Positions 1 to 11,047 of a stretch of 64,000 bases of DNA are shown here, in pieces. The stretch comes from Didymella arachidicola (Eukaryota > Ascomycota > Dothideomycetes > Pleosporales > Didymellaceae), in the NCBI GenBank assembly GCA_016630955.3, contig CM049995.1:124001-188000 (forward strand). The letters are read 5' to 3'. Within the stretch, counting starts at the first letter, position 1; every line of letters begins with the position of its first letter. Both the position numbers and the translations under genes were made by a program. Under the pieces are notes generated by a model. It was given only the letters and a program-made list of their open reading frames with translations, was not told the DNA's origin and did no database searches.

Positions 1-1
1 A

Positions 2-1867
2 GGATGGAGCAATACCGAGGACTACGTACCAGATCGTCGACAGAACAACGCTCCAAAGATGGCAGACCCATCAATCGTGAGCAGCAACATCATTACGGGT
101 AAAAGAACCAGGAAGCCACCAGATCATGCTCTAGCTACGTACTATAGAGCATTTGCAGTAGCAATGAACCCGACAGCCCCATCAAAGCTCACAGGAGAAA
201 TGCCAAAGCTACGATTACATCGCGACCAATTGCCGGATCCACCAAAGCGATGGAAGGATCTGAACAATCATCCATTTGGCGCTGAGTTTGCACAGGCAGC
301 ACGAGCTGAGCTTGATAGCTGCTGGGCAAAAGACTGCTTCAATCAGACAGAGGCAACTGCAGCGACAGCAGATGCTGAGGTTCTACCCTTGATGTGGGTA
401 TTCACGTACAAATTTGACGAAGATGGATACCTATACAAGTTCAAAGCGCGTATATGCGTACGAGGAGACATGCAAGAGGCTTGGGGAGACACCTACGCGG
501 CAACGCTAGCAATTAAAGTCTTTCGAGCCCTCATCGCGTTAGCAGCAGCATTCGACCTACAGATGTTTCAGTTTGACGCCATGAATGCTTTTCTCAACGC
601 GAGATTGCCACGCAAAATGTACTGCCGTACGCCAGAAGGATTTACAGACGAGCTTGGAGAGCTACTTGAACTACAGCGCGCTCTCTATGGCCTCAAAGAA
701 GCTCCATTGCTCTGGTACCAGGAGCTATCATCGACCTTGAAGAAGCTTAGCCTAGAGCCAGTGCCAGGAGTGCCATGCTTATACACGAATGATCACTTGA
801 TCGTATTTTTCTACGTGGACGATATTGTCGTTCTTGTTCACCCGCTCAACAGGGGCTATTACCAGACGTTCAAGCAGCAGCTGCTTACAACGTACGAGAT
901 CCGTGAATTAGGCGAGCTGAAGTGGTTCCTTGGTATCCGCGTAATCCGCGAGGAGCTCAGTCGCTCTATCTACCTGACTCAAGACTCATTCATCAATAAG
1001 ATTGCAGCAAAGTTTGACCTGAAGTCAAGCGTAAGATGTCCAGATGTTCCCCTAAGGGACAATGCCCTTTTGCCATCAACAGAGGAACCAAGTGCTGCGC
1101 GAACTCAAAGGTACCAGCGGCTAGTCGGCTCACTGGCTTACATTTCGACTTCGACACGACCAGACGTCGCGAGAGCACACTCAGTACTTGCACGTCATCT
1201 GCAGAATCCCGGGCAGAAGCATATGTACGCAGCTTGCCATGTATGGAGGTACCTGATAGGCACGAAACACTTGGCTATTCGAGCGTCCGCAGATAAGCAG
1301 CAAGGCATAACGAGCATCACAATGCTATCCCAGCAAGAGCACGAGCATGAGCCTCTCTTCTATGGTGCATCAGATGCTGCTTTTGCCGACGAGCCAGAGA
1401 CGCGACGCAGCTCTCAAGGCTATATCTTCAAGCTGTATGGACTGCCTGTTGATTGGAAGGCGACAGTCCAACGATCAGTCACGAAATCGACTACAGAGGC
1501 CGAGCTACTCTCTCTATCAACAGCCGGATCAGAGATGGAGTGGTGGCAGCGCTTCTTTAAAGCGATCCAGTTTGACCCAGAGTTAACACCAGCACTGTGG
1601 TGTGATAACCAGCAAACTGTCTTAATCGCAACAAAGACAGCTGACAAGCTTCAGACGAAGCTGAAGCATGTAGACGTACACCATCAATGGGTACGCCAGG
1701 AGGTAGCAGAGGGCAGACTGCAGGTAGATTGGAAGGCTACTGCAGAGATGCCAGCTGATGGCCTTACGAAGATCCTTAGTCGTCAGAGACACGCCAACTT
1801 TGTACGCCAGCTAGGACTAAGCGATCTATCATCCAAACTGCGAGACAGATCAGATTCAGGTCTGTAA
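2..1867 (+). CDS. Copia polyprotein, reverse transcriptase-RNase H (5' partial)
   Basis: The frame is open to the first bases of the window, so the ATG at 59 is internal and the protein continues upstream. The reverse transcriptase region starts near residue 110 (WVFTYKFDEDG), continues through the FDAMNAFLN block and the LYGLKEAPLLWY block, and has the copia-type catalytic motif YVDD inside FFYVDDIVVL. The C-terminal RNase H domain is recognisable by YGASDAAFADEPETRRSS and the TEAELLSLS block. No stop or frameshift interrupts the visible part, so this copy may encode a functional enzyme if the left part is intact. Assignment to the Ty1/copia superfamily is firm. Activity is not known. Confidence 0.9.
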   Translation, partial: GWSNTEDYVPDRRQNNAPKMADPSIVSSNIITGKRTRKPPDHALATYYRAFAVAMNPTAPSKLTGEMPKLRLHRDQLPDPPKRWKDLNNHPFGAEFAQAARAELDSCWAKDCFNQTEATAATADAEVLPLMWVFTYKFDEDGYLYKFKARICVRGDMQEAWGDTYAATLAIKVFRALIALAAAFDLQMFQFDAMNAFLNARLPRKMYCRTPEGFTDELGELLELQRALYGLKEAPLLWYQELSSTLKKLSLEPVPGVPCLYTNDHLIVFFYVDDIVVLVHPLNRGYYQTFKQQLLTTYEIRELGELKWFLGIRVIREELSRSIYLTQDSFINKIAAKFDLKSSVRCPDVPLRDNALLPSTEEPSAARTQRYQRLVGSLAYISTSTRPDVARAHSVLARHLQNPGQKHMYAACHVWRYLIGTKHLAIRASADKQQGITSITMLSQQEHEHEPLFYGASDAAFADEPETRRSSQGYIFKLYGLPVDWKATVQRSVTKSTTEAELLSLSTAGSEMEWWQRFFKAIQFDPELTPALWCDNQQTVLIATKTADKLQTKLKHVDVHHQWVRQEVAEGRLQVDWKATAEMPADGLTKILSRQRHANFVRQLGLSDLSSKLRDRSDSGL

Positions 1868-1963
1868 ACAGAGGGTCCTACAGAGTAAGACGTCTAGCTT
1901 TGGAGACGCAAGACGCTCATTTACAGCTTTCGTTTCTTGCTATTCACTCAAGCTGGGGGGGTG

Positions 1964-2107
1964 TGTTAGCCAGCATCACGTGCTCTGTTACATAATCATC
2001 TGTAGGGTGTATATTCCCTCTTCCCCTCATTAGATAGGAAACAACCTAGTCCCTCTTTTCTACGCCTGGCCTCTGCCCGCACACACAGACAAAGTGCTAC
2101 ATCAACA
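1964..2107 (+). repeat. Probable 3' LTR of the copia element
   Basis: The segment follows a G-rich polypurine tract directly and starts with TGTTAGCC, as expected for an LTR. It would be about 144 bp, short for a copia LTR. The other LTR is outside the window, so the limits rest only on the polypurine tract and the TG...CA ends. Confidence 0.5.
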
Positions 2108-3244
2108 ACATGGTGTACCGTGGCACTGTGACCGTGACTACAGCATGGGAAGGGGCTATCAAGAAACAATTGATCCTACTCGTGGTTAGTGCACGTGAAC
2201 GCTCATATGTCCAGAAACGATAACATCGATATATGGGAAGGACTACATTTGCACAAATGTGGCAGGGACTGACCACAGACATTGACAAGACTGGTGAGAC
2301 GATTTAATAAAACTGTAGCGAAGCGATTGTTATAGCTGGAAATAGTACGGCAGCACAATCGTTGATTGACAGATCCATATCCTCTTCATCTTCGCAGTAA
2401 GTGTCGACGCAATCATCGTTGAAGGTACCGGCTGGCCAGAACTCTAGTTGACACCGCGTTTCTGCTCAAGCTTAGAGGGAGTCAGTCCGGTGAGATGTAT
2501 GGTAATTTGGCAACACTTAATTCATATAGATACCAAGGACGAAGATGCTGAGGTAACCTCTAGTCTGTCTTGTCGAGAAAGTCGAGGCGTGGGAGACCAC
2601 TTGCAGGCGGCCAGCAGTGCAGAATCGTTTGCAGCAACAATCAACACAAATTTTCTGAACTCGAATCTTATGTTGGTATCTCTTATGCGCGACAATACAT
2701 GGAACACGATGCGTCGAAATTGGTACCGCATCCATTGAGCCTTGGATTCTTCTGCAACGCCTTTCGTGTTGAATCTCGTCTTACTTGGATTGAGGCCAAT
2801 CTACAAACCAGCTGCAAAATTAGGCAGTCCTGTGGACTTGTTACTTGTGCGTTTCGCTCCACGTTTGTACTTCGTACCGGGCATGTTGGAAGGTTTTCGA
2901 CTGATACAAATCACCCACATTCATACCTAGATACAGACGCATTTGGATTGCTTTTATGGAAGATGACGTAGCTACTCAACAATGGGCTTCCCCGCTCTAC
3001 GAGCATGATGTTGGAATATTTCGAGGCGCAGGCGCAATAAGCGAACAAAGGTGGTTTCAGCCTCATCCTTCAAAGAAGGGCACCCCATCACGGGATTTGC
3101 TAAGTAAATGACTTCGAGGAACAACAAAGACGGAGAAATGGTATCTACTTGCTATGAGACGATATATTTCCCCGTGATAATGTGAGCACTTACAACTGCC
3201 CATCGCAGCAGGATATCTCAACTCAGTTCACACACCTCATCACC
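2108..3244. other. Intergenic, no supported gene
   Basis: About 1.1 kb between the copia element and the first secreted-protein gene. A 133-codon open frame at 2570-2971 (+) has no recognisable domain or signal peptide and overlaps open frames on the other strand, so it is not called. No RNA gene was seen. Confidence 0.6.
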
Positions 3245-3685
3245 ATGCTCGCCTACTTCGCTGTGAACCTCGTTCTTTCGGCTTTTGTCGCCTCTAAACC
3301 GTTGATCAGCCACAACAATGAAACAGGAATCTCTTTTATGGTCCCAAGGGATGCCCCTTCACCCAGCTGTGGTCTGCTGATCGATGATGACCGCGTCGGC
3401 AACATCATGCAGAAGAATGGACAATGCAACAGCATGACGAGGAAGGCCACATCGTTGAGCCTTCATGAGGGATGCGTTTGCGCTCTGTTTAGCACGGCCT
3501 GTGATCAAAATGACAGTGGATCGTGGAGGTTTCTTTCCGGAGTGCCTCATAGAAACTACGACTTGACTCACCACAAGGACATCAAGTGGTACCAGTGCTT
3601 CACTGAGCAGGGTGAGGCCCAGGTGAGTGACGTTGTTTCCTACAGATATGATGCACACGACCTAACGCAGGACAGGACTGGGTAA
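3245..3685 (+). CDS. Small secreted cysteine-containing protein (SSP family, copy 1)
   Basis: The start is the ATG that opens a clear signal peptide (MLAYFAVNLVLSAFVAS). An ATG 63 nt upstream would add a polar leader in front of the signal. The mature protein has the pattern C-x-C-x-L-F-x3-C in its middle and WYQC near the end, shared with three neighbouring genes. Unlike them it has no intron after the CxC block. A possible 48-nt intron (3623-3670, GTGAGT...CAG) is a multiple of three, so both spliced and unspliced forms end with the same four residues and stop. About 146 residues unspliced. It is probably exported. The function is unknown; a host-interaction or antimicrobial role is conceivable but nothing shows it. 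Confidence 0.7.
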   Translation: MLAYFAVNLVLSAFVASKPLISHNNETGISFMVPRDAPSPSCGLLIDDDRVGNIMQKNGQCNSMTRKATSLSLHEGCVCALFSTACDQNDSGSWRFLSGVPHRNYDLTHHKDIKWYQCFTEQGEAQVSDVVSYRYDAHDLTQDRTG

Positions 3686-3990
3686 ACAGGTTCGCCGACT
3701 ACCTTTCTCAGCCGCGACCTACCATCGGTGTCCATAATGGAAAGCTTGTCTGGGAATAACCTCAATGATTACTGCGAGCTGGCCGTGACAAAGTCTGTGC
3801 TCCTTGTGCTCGAGGAAAAGAAAATGTAGCCTTCGTTTCGTCCGTAGACTAATTGCATCACCTGTTCACCAGCTTTCGCGCTAGGTGAACGTTACTCTTC
3901 CCGAGCTTATCGTTCCCGCTCCCCATGGACTTGTGACTGTTTTCTTCCCATCACTTAATCTACATCTCTACCGCGCACTCAACCGTCATC

Positions 3991-4466
3991 ATGAAGTTCA
4001 TCTTTGCTGCCACCGTACTCACCCTGGGTCTCGCCACTGCCGCCCCTGCGAACAGCCCCACCGCCGTCACCCCAAGCCTCGAGGATCGCGCAGCTCGTTC
4101 CGACTGCGGCCAGTACAAGTTCGACGACGGCACGGTCCAATACTTCTACAGCCAAGTGTGGGCTGGCTATCCAGCTGACGAGGTGATCTGCCGCTGGTTC
4201 AAGTACGAGTTTCGCGACAAGAAGGGTCAAGAGGGCAAGATGGTCGCTGCCAAAGTGGATAAGAGCTGCACCTGCTTCTTCTATGAGTGAGTTCACGAGC
4301 ACTCCCAGCTCGATGTTGTTGACGATTGCGTATGCTAATTCATGACAGGTCACCGTGCGACCCCGGCAAGGGCGTTGCAGAGCGTTGGGAGGGCTGGGAC
4401 GGTTTCGAGAACTACGCCGGCACTGACAAGAAGTTCAAGGGTTGGTACTGCTTTGAGCAGAACTAA
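3991..4466 (+). CDS. Small secreted cysteine-containing protein (SSP family, copy 2)
   Basis: Two exons, 3991-4286 and 4349-4466, with a 62-nt intron (GTGAGT, branch CTAAT, acceptor ACAG). The product is about 137 residues. It begins with a typical signal peptide (MKFIFAATVLTLGLATAAPA) followed by a short acidic pro-like stretch. The mature part contains CTCFFY directly before the intron, a further Cys five residues on, and KGWYCFEQN at the C-terminus. The intron sits right after the CxCxFY block, as in copies 3 and 4, which supports common descent. No database family is recognised. The role is unknown; it is presumably an extracellular disulphide-stabilised protein. Confidence 0.85.
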
Positions 4467-4696
4467 GTACGCTGGGCGATTACAGCTGCAGCTTCGTCAG
4501 CTTTGCATAGAAGTTTGAATATCTTGGAGACCACCACAATTCGGGATTCGAGAATGAGGATGGTCACTGAATGCATTTATTCATCGAGGGGACTGCTATC
4601 GTGAAGAGTTCCGAGCTAGGTACATATCTACCGGATATTGAATTCAATCCTTGTCCACCACAATTTTGCAAGCATTTGGGGCATCGTACTAGTTTT

Positions 4697-5052
4697 TCAC
4701 AACTTCTGACAGAAGTAGCCCTTGGCGTTCTGGATCGAACCGTCCAACTCGGGCTCGACACGCGCGTTGCAGGTCTCGAACCTGCGCACTTGGTCAATTG
4801 GCGCTCGGTGAAGACATGCCAATCGCTCACTTACGGGAAAAATTCGCAGTGGCAAGTGCTGATGACGTGAGATGCTCGTGCTTTGCCTTGAAGCATGTAA
4901 CAAGCCCCAGCATAGAGCTTCTGAGAAGCACCGCTTGCGAGATCGACAGTACCACACACGGGTGGCACGGCGTCCTTGCTGACAACAGAGCTTGCAGAGG
5001 TTATGACAAAGAAAACAGTCATGGTGCTGAAGAGTACTAGACGGAGAGACAT
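4697..5052 (-). CDS. Small secreted cysteine-containing protein (SSP family, copy 3)
   Basis: Two exons on the minus strand, 5052-4835 and 4781-4697, separated by a 53-nt intron (GTAAGT...GCGCAG). The product has 100 residues. The N-terminus MSLRLVLFSTMTVFFVITSA is a signal peptide. The block CHCEFF lies immediately before the intron, then FETC, and the protein ends KGYFCQKL, aligning with KGWYCFEQN of copy 2. It is transcribed convergently with copy 2, with about 230 bp between the two stop codons. The exon 2 sequence alone would look like noise; the shared C-terminal pattern and phase are what support the model. Function unknown. Confidence 0.8.
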
Positions 5053-5135
5053 CGTGTACGGGTATTTTGAGGATGGTGACCGTGAAGGCAGAGAGAGTGT
5101 GTGCGTGTAAGCAGTGTTCAGAAGGCGGAGGTCGG

Positions 5136-5144
5136 TATTTAAAG
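5136..5144 (-). promoter_or_regulatory. TATA-like element of SSP copy 3
   Basis: The sequence TATTTAAAG (plus strand) gives a TTTAAATA core about 85-90 bp upstream of the minus-strand start codon, a plausible core promoter position. Confidence 0.4.
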
Positions 5145-6052
5145 TTCTCTGTGGTCTTATTCACCGCAAACGGGCGCAGGCACTCGTGTGCGACTCGAGG
5201 GTGAAAGAGCCGAGTGAGGTTATCAGAAAGCGCCGACAGAGGCAGCACAGGCAGACTTGCGATCAAAATACCGGCGAACAACATTCACACTATAAAAAAA
5301 GTTCGCAGTGCTAGACACGCATCAATGATTCCAGCGGGGATTCGTCGTGAGAGCGTCAGTGTTAACGGGTCAATTGCTAAGTTCATTTGGTCTCTCCGCC
5401 CTCACTTTAATCATGCCGTGCCTTTCAGTTTCTCGGTTCACTGGGCCACACTAGGTGTCAGCCACCTCGCACCCTGCGCACCCCCGATCTATGAGACATA
5501 CTTGTGCAACATGCTTATGCGACCTAAGAATGAAAGAGCCATGAGAGAAATGCAATGTCGCAGCCCTGTGCTGATCTGACTATGATTGTAGGCTTCACGT
5601 ACCGCGGTCTTGGTGTTGCAATTGAAGTACGCCTCGCTAATCTCCTTCCTCAGCAGATACCTTTGATCATATTCGTTGGTTTAAAACACACAGTGACTGT
5701 GAGGATGATCGCTCCCCATCTACTCGTTCTCTATCTGATCCTACAGGCCCTGCGCTTCTTGATAGAATGAAGCTCTGACAGCCCTGTGCACGGCCTTGGT
5801 CGCTACAATCACACTGCGAAAGTCGATGAGCTTCGCGATTGGACAGGAGAGAATGCTCTCCCTGGTCGTCCTGCTAATTTCAACGAGTCCAGACAGCCTG
5901 GGGAAAGCATTCGGTGATGCTTTGTGCAAGTGAAGTAGCTGCACAGCGCTCTCTCACCGTTTGAAGCCCCACTTATTGTTGTACCTGTTAGAGCTTCGGA
6001 ATGGTCAACTTACTCTTTTCCTTCCACCTCATCTACAACCGAAATCACAACC
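5145..6052. other. Intergenic, no supported gene
   Basis: Divergent promoter region between SSP copy 3 and the first gene of the repeated secreted family. Only short open frames without domains are present. Confidence 0.6.
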
Positions 6053-7169
6053 ATGAATCTTGTCGCCTTATTTGCCGTCCTCCTTCAGCTCGGATTGGTC
6101 TGCGCCCGGATCACCCGACCCTGGGTTGATGGCTTCAATGCCTCGATCATCTCCACCAACTTCTCGACTGCTGGCGATGTTACTGTTGCTACTGGTCCCG
6201 TCTGCAAGATCCCGGTTCCTCCTGCCGAGCCTGCTGTCTGGAACAAGAATAAGTGCAGGGGTGAGAAGTTCTACGACGCTATGCATTCTACGAAAGAGCA
6301 GGCTGGAAAGCTATTCAAGCCGGTTCGCGACACTTCTGAGAGCCCTTTCAATTCCGTCTCAGACCTGGCTACGTGGAGTTGGAAGGATGCGGCGATCAAG
6401 CCGGGCTACGCGGACTTCAAGAAATCATGGGGCGTGGACGGTATCCTGCGCTCCATTCGAGTCTCTGACCAAGCTACAAAGGACGGAGGCACTTTGCAGA
6501 TGGTCAGGACTACCCACGGAGATGGGGACGCCAACGACGGAGGCTATGGTGTGACCCCGTATAACAAGCAGCCAAAGTACGCGGCAAAGGGCAAGGAATA
6601 TCCCGTCAGTGGTAGTGAGTACAACTTCGCCTTCGATCCTAGCGGAGTACTCCTGGCATTGGATCGCAAGTCACCCCAGTTTGCCGGCAACGAGCGCAAC
6701 CCCAAGGTCCAAGGAGACGATCTGCCAGAACTCGCAGCATTTTCCGATGTAGCTTGGCTGAAGTGGAAAGAGGCCACTGGCAATTTTCCAACTACTATGC
6801 GCTACTTCCTGACGCTCTCGATCACGAATCCCGAAACGAGGAGTCTACTCAATGTTGTACTCACCAGGGCCGAGGAATGCGAGGTCCCTAGCTGGCCTGG
6901 TCTCGAGGTAGACGCAAGCAGTGATGAAGGCCTGGCTCTGCTCGGTATGTATCAGACTGAAAACACATAGATGTCTTTCGTGTGCAGACTAGCGAACAAG
7001 TACTGATCATCTTCCTCCAGGATCTCCCAATGCGCTTGCTTTCAGCTACTTTCTCATCAACCACAAAGATACGCTCGGTCATCTCAGGATCTCCCAGGTC
7101 ACTGTCTTCAAGAATGTTGCAAAGTTTCCCGATCCGTGTATGCTTCTCAAGGTTGAGCCGGCAGAATAG
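6053..7169 (+). CDS. Secreted protein of an unrecognised fungal family, single domain
   Basis: Exons 6053-6944 and 7021-7169 encode 346 residues. The signal peptide is MNLVALFAVLLQLGLVCA. The domain shows, in order: KCRGEKFYDAM with F(K)PVRD; WGVDGILRSIRVSD; an LLALDRKSPQFAG block; DDLPELAAFSDVAWLKW; YFLTLSITNPETR; LALLG; and, after the phase-1 intron, GSPNALAFSYFLINHKDTLG. The same blocks occur twice in the next gene, and the intron at ALLG/GSPN is conserved in all three domain copies. I do not recognise the family. It is extracellular by inference. Only two Cys pairs are obvious, so it is not a typical small cysteine-rich effector. Confidence 0.85.
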
Positions 7170-7480
7170 AGATGCCAGATACAAGACATACTGATCTGGA
7201 TTTAGGACCGCATGGTCGTCCTACAGCTGAATCGACGGCGGTAATTATAAGAATGGTGCTATTCGAACAAAACCTGGAGAGATAGTCAGCAAATGGTATA
7301 CCGGCTCTAAAGCCTCAAATTGAGTCAGTGTGAATTCACAAGGTTTCAAATTGAGAAAACCTCGAGTGAAAATGTCGCGTGGAAGTACTCGCCTTCACTT
7401 ACGTGCCCCGAGACAGCCGTGACTAGCTTATCACATACGAATCCTCGCTCTTACACCCCACTGCAATTCAACCGGCTACC
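7170..7480. other. Intergenic, promoter of the two-domain gene
   Basis: 311 bp with no gene. It presumably holds the promoter of the downstream gene, which lies in the same direction as its single-domain paralogue. Confidence 0.5.
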
Positions 7481-10369
7481 ATGAAGATCAACAATGTCTC
7501 TGTGCGGCTGACGTTCATCGTTGGCAGCAGTCAGGCCTTCCGCGTTCTGCATGGCGTAAACACGACCTTGGATACCTTCAACGATGTCAGCAAACGCGAT
7601 ATACCTCCGCCTGTCCCGCCGCGACCAGCGTCACGACTACCAGAAGAGCCATACTTGGCCCTTTACGATAATGCGGATGACGAGGCTTGGAAAAAGGCCA
7701 AGTGCAAAGGCGCCAACTTTCTGCGCGCGATGCGCGGTTCCGATCGAGACGCCGGTCAGACGTTCAACCCGCCACGCGATTCTGCTGCCTCCGAATACGA
7801 GAACTCTGACTTCGATGCTGCAGAGAGGTGGGGTTGGGGCTTCTCAGAGAAGATTCCCGCTGGTAATTTCAAGGACTGGGGTATCGACAATGTTCTCCGG
7901 AATCTCGCGGTGTCCGATAAGTGTGCTGGATGGGGCGGTTTTATGGATTGCTTGACTTTCGTTCACGGCTTCAAGCAGCTCGCAGATGGTAGTTGGGACC
8001 AGGACCCCACGCCGTACGAGGTTGATGGCAAAACCTACCGCAGGTCAGGTGCTCATTACAGCATTGCCTTCGATGCTGCGAAAGGAGGTAAGTACCGCTG
8101 AGCCTGAATTGTCAGATGATACAGATCCTAGATGCTGGGTGCTTGTCAACCAAACCCGTGAGGTGGCCAGTAGACATCAGTGCTGATATTGAGTGTAGTC
8201 ATCATCGCCATGGATCGAGTCTCACCCCAGTCGGCCGGCAAGGAGCTGCGTCCACCAATGCAAAGCAACGAGCTACCAGCGATACGTGCATCATCTGATA
8301 TTATGTGGCTGTACTGGAAGATGTACGGTACTATCGCAAAAGGTCCCAACTACTTCTTATCATTGTCTATCGCCAACGAAGCTACTCAGCAGATAATGTC
8401 CCGTGCTATCCGAGAGGTCATTCCTGATACCGAAGACTTTCCAGCTTGGGGAGGGTATGACTTCGATACCAGTACTCCAGAAGGACAGGCGCTACTAGGT
8501 GAGTTTCTTGTTTGATTCCGATTTCGACTGGGCAGTCGGCCATGCGCGACGGAAAGATTGATTCTTGATTCTTTAGAACTCTGGGGGATTTCTAGTTGTT
8601 CAAACTGAGAGGAACAGGCTGCGCGAGTTTGAGGGCACCTCTAGGCAGTCAGCTGACATTGAAAGGCACACCAAACGCACAGGCATTCAGCTACTTTCTC
8701 CTTCAGCACAAGGCGACACTTGGCAACCTGTACATCTCTGAAGTTCGTGTCTTCCGCAACGATCGATCCCAATATACAGGGGCAAATCTCCTCTTCATCG
8801 TCGAGCCTGTGCCCGCAAATGGCGCTAAGCCATCCACAGAAATACTGGGAGACATTCGGGACATGTTTGCCAGATTGAAGCCCCACAATGGCGCGAGTGC
8901 TACAGATGAGGTTAAGGTCGCAGCAAAACCACCTGAAGACCTCCCAGCTCCCAAACCGCTAATCGTCGTGCCGAAGCCTGTTCCGGATCTGTTTAGCAAG
9001 GACCCTCAGCCTACATTCCTGGACCTTTATTCCAGTGCTGCGGACGAAGAATACGACAAAGCGAAATGTAAGGGCGCCAACTTCGTGAAGGCAATGAAGG
9101 GGTCCGATGCCGAGGCAGGCCAGATCTTCAAGCCGCCTCGTAACTCTGCGGCCGGCATCTATGATGAGAACAACATCGGTAAGTGGCAACTGAGCAACAT
9201 GTACTGATCAGAGCCCTTGAAGAATTCCCCAGAACAACTATCGCCTCTCAAGATTTGTACTAACAGAAGACTTAGGGGATCTTGTGGACTGGGGCTGGTC
9301 CGGCGGTGAATCCTTCGAACCCAACATGAAGCACTGGGGAGTCGATAGCGTGCTTCGCGATATGGGGTCCTCCGATAAGCTGCTCGCGGAGGGGGGCGAT
9401 GTCCGCCTAGTCTCGTTCATGCACGGCATGTCGAAGGAGGAGAACGGTCAATGGCTGTCCATCGATAAACAATACTACCAGCACGGTGGAAAGGAATACC
9501 GCTATACCGGCGCTTGGTACAAGTTCGCAGTGGACGAGATTAACGGACGTGAGTAACGATTACCGTTTGAGAAATCGAATGGGTCCAGGCTAAGACGTGG
9601 TGCAGTCATCATTGCGACTGATCGCACATCGCCTCAAGACATGGGGAGTAAGAAAACTCCCGCCATCGCGGGGGACGACTTACCTCTGATTCGAGCTTTC
9701 TCCGATTTCGCATGGATTTACTGGGCGAGTTTGGCAGATCAGCTTGGGGGTGATGTCAAGAATATTCACTACTTCATGTCGCTTTCGATAACGAACGAGC
9801 TTACGCAACGCATTCTATCGCGGTGCGTACGAGAGATTCTCCCGGGATCGTGGGGCTTCCCTGACTGGCCCGGATTCGAGTTCGACACTTCTACGCCTCA
9901 GGGACAGGCGATATTAGGTCAGTAACAGCTTTCAACCCCTTAGATACCTTTCGGTCACTGTGAGACAGGGGTCTAGACTTACCGGCAGTACGGGTTTCGA
10001 CCTTCGTAGCCGCAAACGCAGTTAGACAGAGTGACTACCTCCGCGGCTCAATCTGAGAGTCGAACTGTTATCGGGATGCGTTACTGACTACTTTCAGGCA
10101 CACCCAACGCACAAGCGTTCAGCTACTTCCTCCTGCAGCACAAGAAGAAACTCGGCAACTTGTACATTTCCAAAATTCGGATCTTCCACGACGCTAATTG
10201 GATCGCCCATGCTAATCTGCTGTTCGTTGTCGAGCCCGTGCTAACACAAGCGGAACCAGAGAAACCAAAAGAGCAAGGATCGTCCGCAGCAGCGGAAGAG
10301 CAAGTTCGAGGGCGAGGATTCCCGAACATATCTGACCTGCGCCGCTGGTGGAACCGAGCACGATTGTAG
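7481..10369 (+). CDS. Two-domain member of the unrecognised secreted family
   Basis: Six exons join in frame: 7481-8087, 8199-8498, 8666-9178, 9267-9548 (start could be 9273), 9606-9917 and 10098-10369, about 761 residues. Domain 1 runs from KCKGANFLRAM to NLLFIVEP. A proline-rich linker (KPLIVVPKPVPDLF) leads to domain 2, from KCKGANFVKAM to NLLFVVEP, and then a charged tail. Both domains repeat the blocks of the upstream single-domain gene, including SPQ, FSDxxWxYW, SLSI(A/T)NE and GTPNAQAFSYFLLQHK. Two intron positions (before VIIA and at LLG/GTPN) are identical in both halves, so the gene arose by internal duplication including introns. Export is uncertain because the N-terminus has only a weak hydrophobic stretch. 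Function unknown. Confidence 0.8.
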
Positions 10370-10624
10370 TCGCTAGCACAATTCTGCAGGAGGAATTCAA
10401 AGAGAGGTAAAAAGATCAGAGGATCACGAGATGATTGAGATAGGAATTTATTGGTACTGGCGAAAAAGTATACCCATAGTCCCCCATGAATATTAGCAAT
10501 TCATGAGGACAACGAGTCGCGCAACACTCCCATCCGAGGTCTGACTGTCTTTGTGTATTAGGTGTATTCCAAGCAAACCAGGCGTTCATGTGCCCAATAA
10601 AGGGAATGAGACGATCGCGCTTCT

Positions 10625-11047
10625 TCACTTGCTCTCATGGCAATTGTACCAGACCGGCTGCGGCTTTGCGAATAATGGCTCATTCCATCGGTCAGTTGAA
10701 TCAGTATAGATTGGGACTGTGAGGTCTTTGCTGCAGTCCTGCGCGGAGCTGAGAACGGTCAGCCGTGTCTCGTGCGCTTGAAGCTGGTCTTACTTGTAAA
10801 AGCGGCATGCACATCCTCCGTAAAGCGTGTAAGCAAATGCCTCTTCGTAGTCGCCGATAGTCTCGTTGTAGAAGAATGGCCTACAAGCGTCGTACGCAAA
10901 TATTCCAGCAACTGCGCTGCTCTGTAGGCGTGTACGTACGTAGCCGCAGTTGTAAGGATCTGCTGAAATGTTGGGATTGTCGATAGGAGCTGACATGGTA
11001 GTCGAGACTGCTGATACAAGCACAAAGAAAGCTTGCACAGCGAGCAT
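10625..11047 (-). CDS. Small secreted cysteine-containing protein (SSP family, copy 4)
   Basis: Two minus-strand exons, 11047-10794 and 10748-10625, with a 45-nt intron (GTAAGA, branch CTGAC, acceptor CTCAG), give 125 residues. An upstream in-frame ATG exists, but the chosen start opens the signal peptide MLAVQAFFVLVSAVSTTMSA. The mature protein has GCACRFY just before the intron, a Cys six residues later, and VWYNCHESK at the C-terminus. These match the CxCxFY and WYxC landmarks of copies 1-3, with the intron at the same place. A TATATAAG-like element lies about 120 bp upstream. Function unknown. Confidence 0.8.

Larger units (their letters stand above)
1..2107 (+). mobile_element. Ty1/copia LTR retrotransposon, 3' part
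   Basis: This is the 3' portion of a copia-type retroelement. It contains the reverse transcriptase and RNase H part of the polyprotein, a purine-rich G-run (polypurine tract, about 1951-1961) and a short LTR-like segment that begins TGTTAGCC. Gag, protease and integrase lie to the left of the window, so completeness, target-site duplication and LTR identity cannot be judged. The right boundary (ending ...CAACA) is estimated from the TG...CA rule and is uncertain by a few bases. Confidence 0.85.

Noticed and set aside
2570..2971. 133-codon open frame on the plus strand
   Set aside because: No signal peptide, domain or splice partner, and several overlapping frames of similar length on the other strand; composition looks non-coding.
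4761..4792. Sequence resembling a tRNA T-loop (GGTCTCGAACC)
   Set aside because: No acceptor, D or anticodon arms can be built around it, and it lies in exon 2 of the small secreted protein copy 3.
8596..9207. Separate gene starting at the internal ATG 8596
   Set aside because: The in-frame splice from the upstream exon and the repeated domain order show that this is exon 3 of the two-domain gene.
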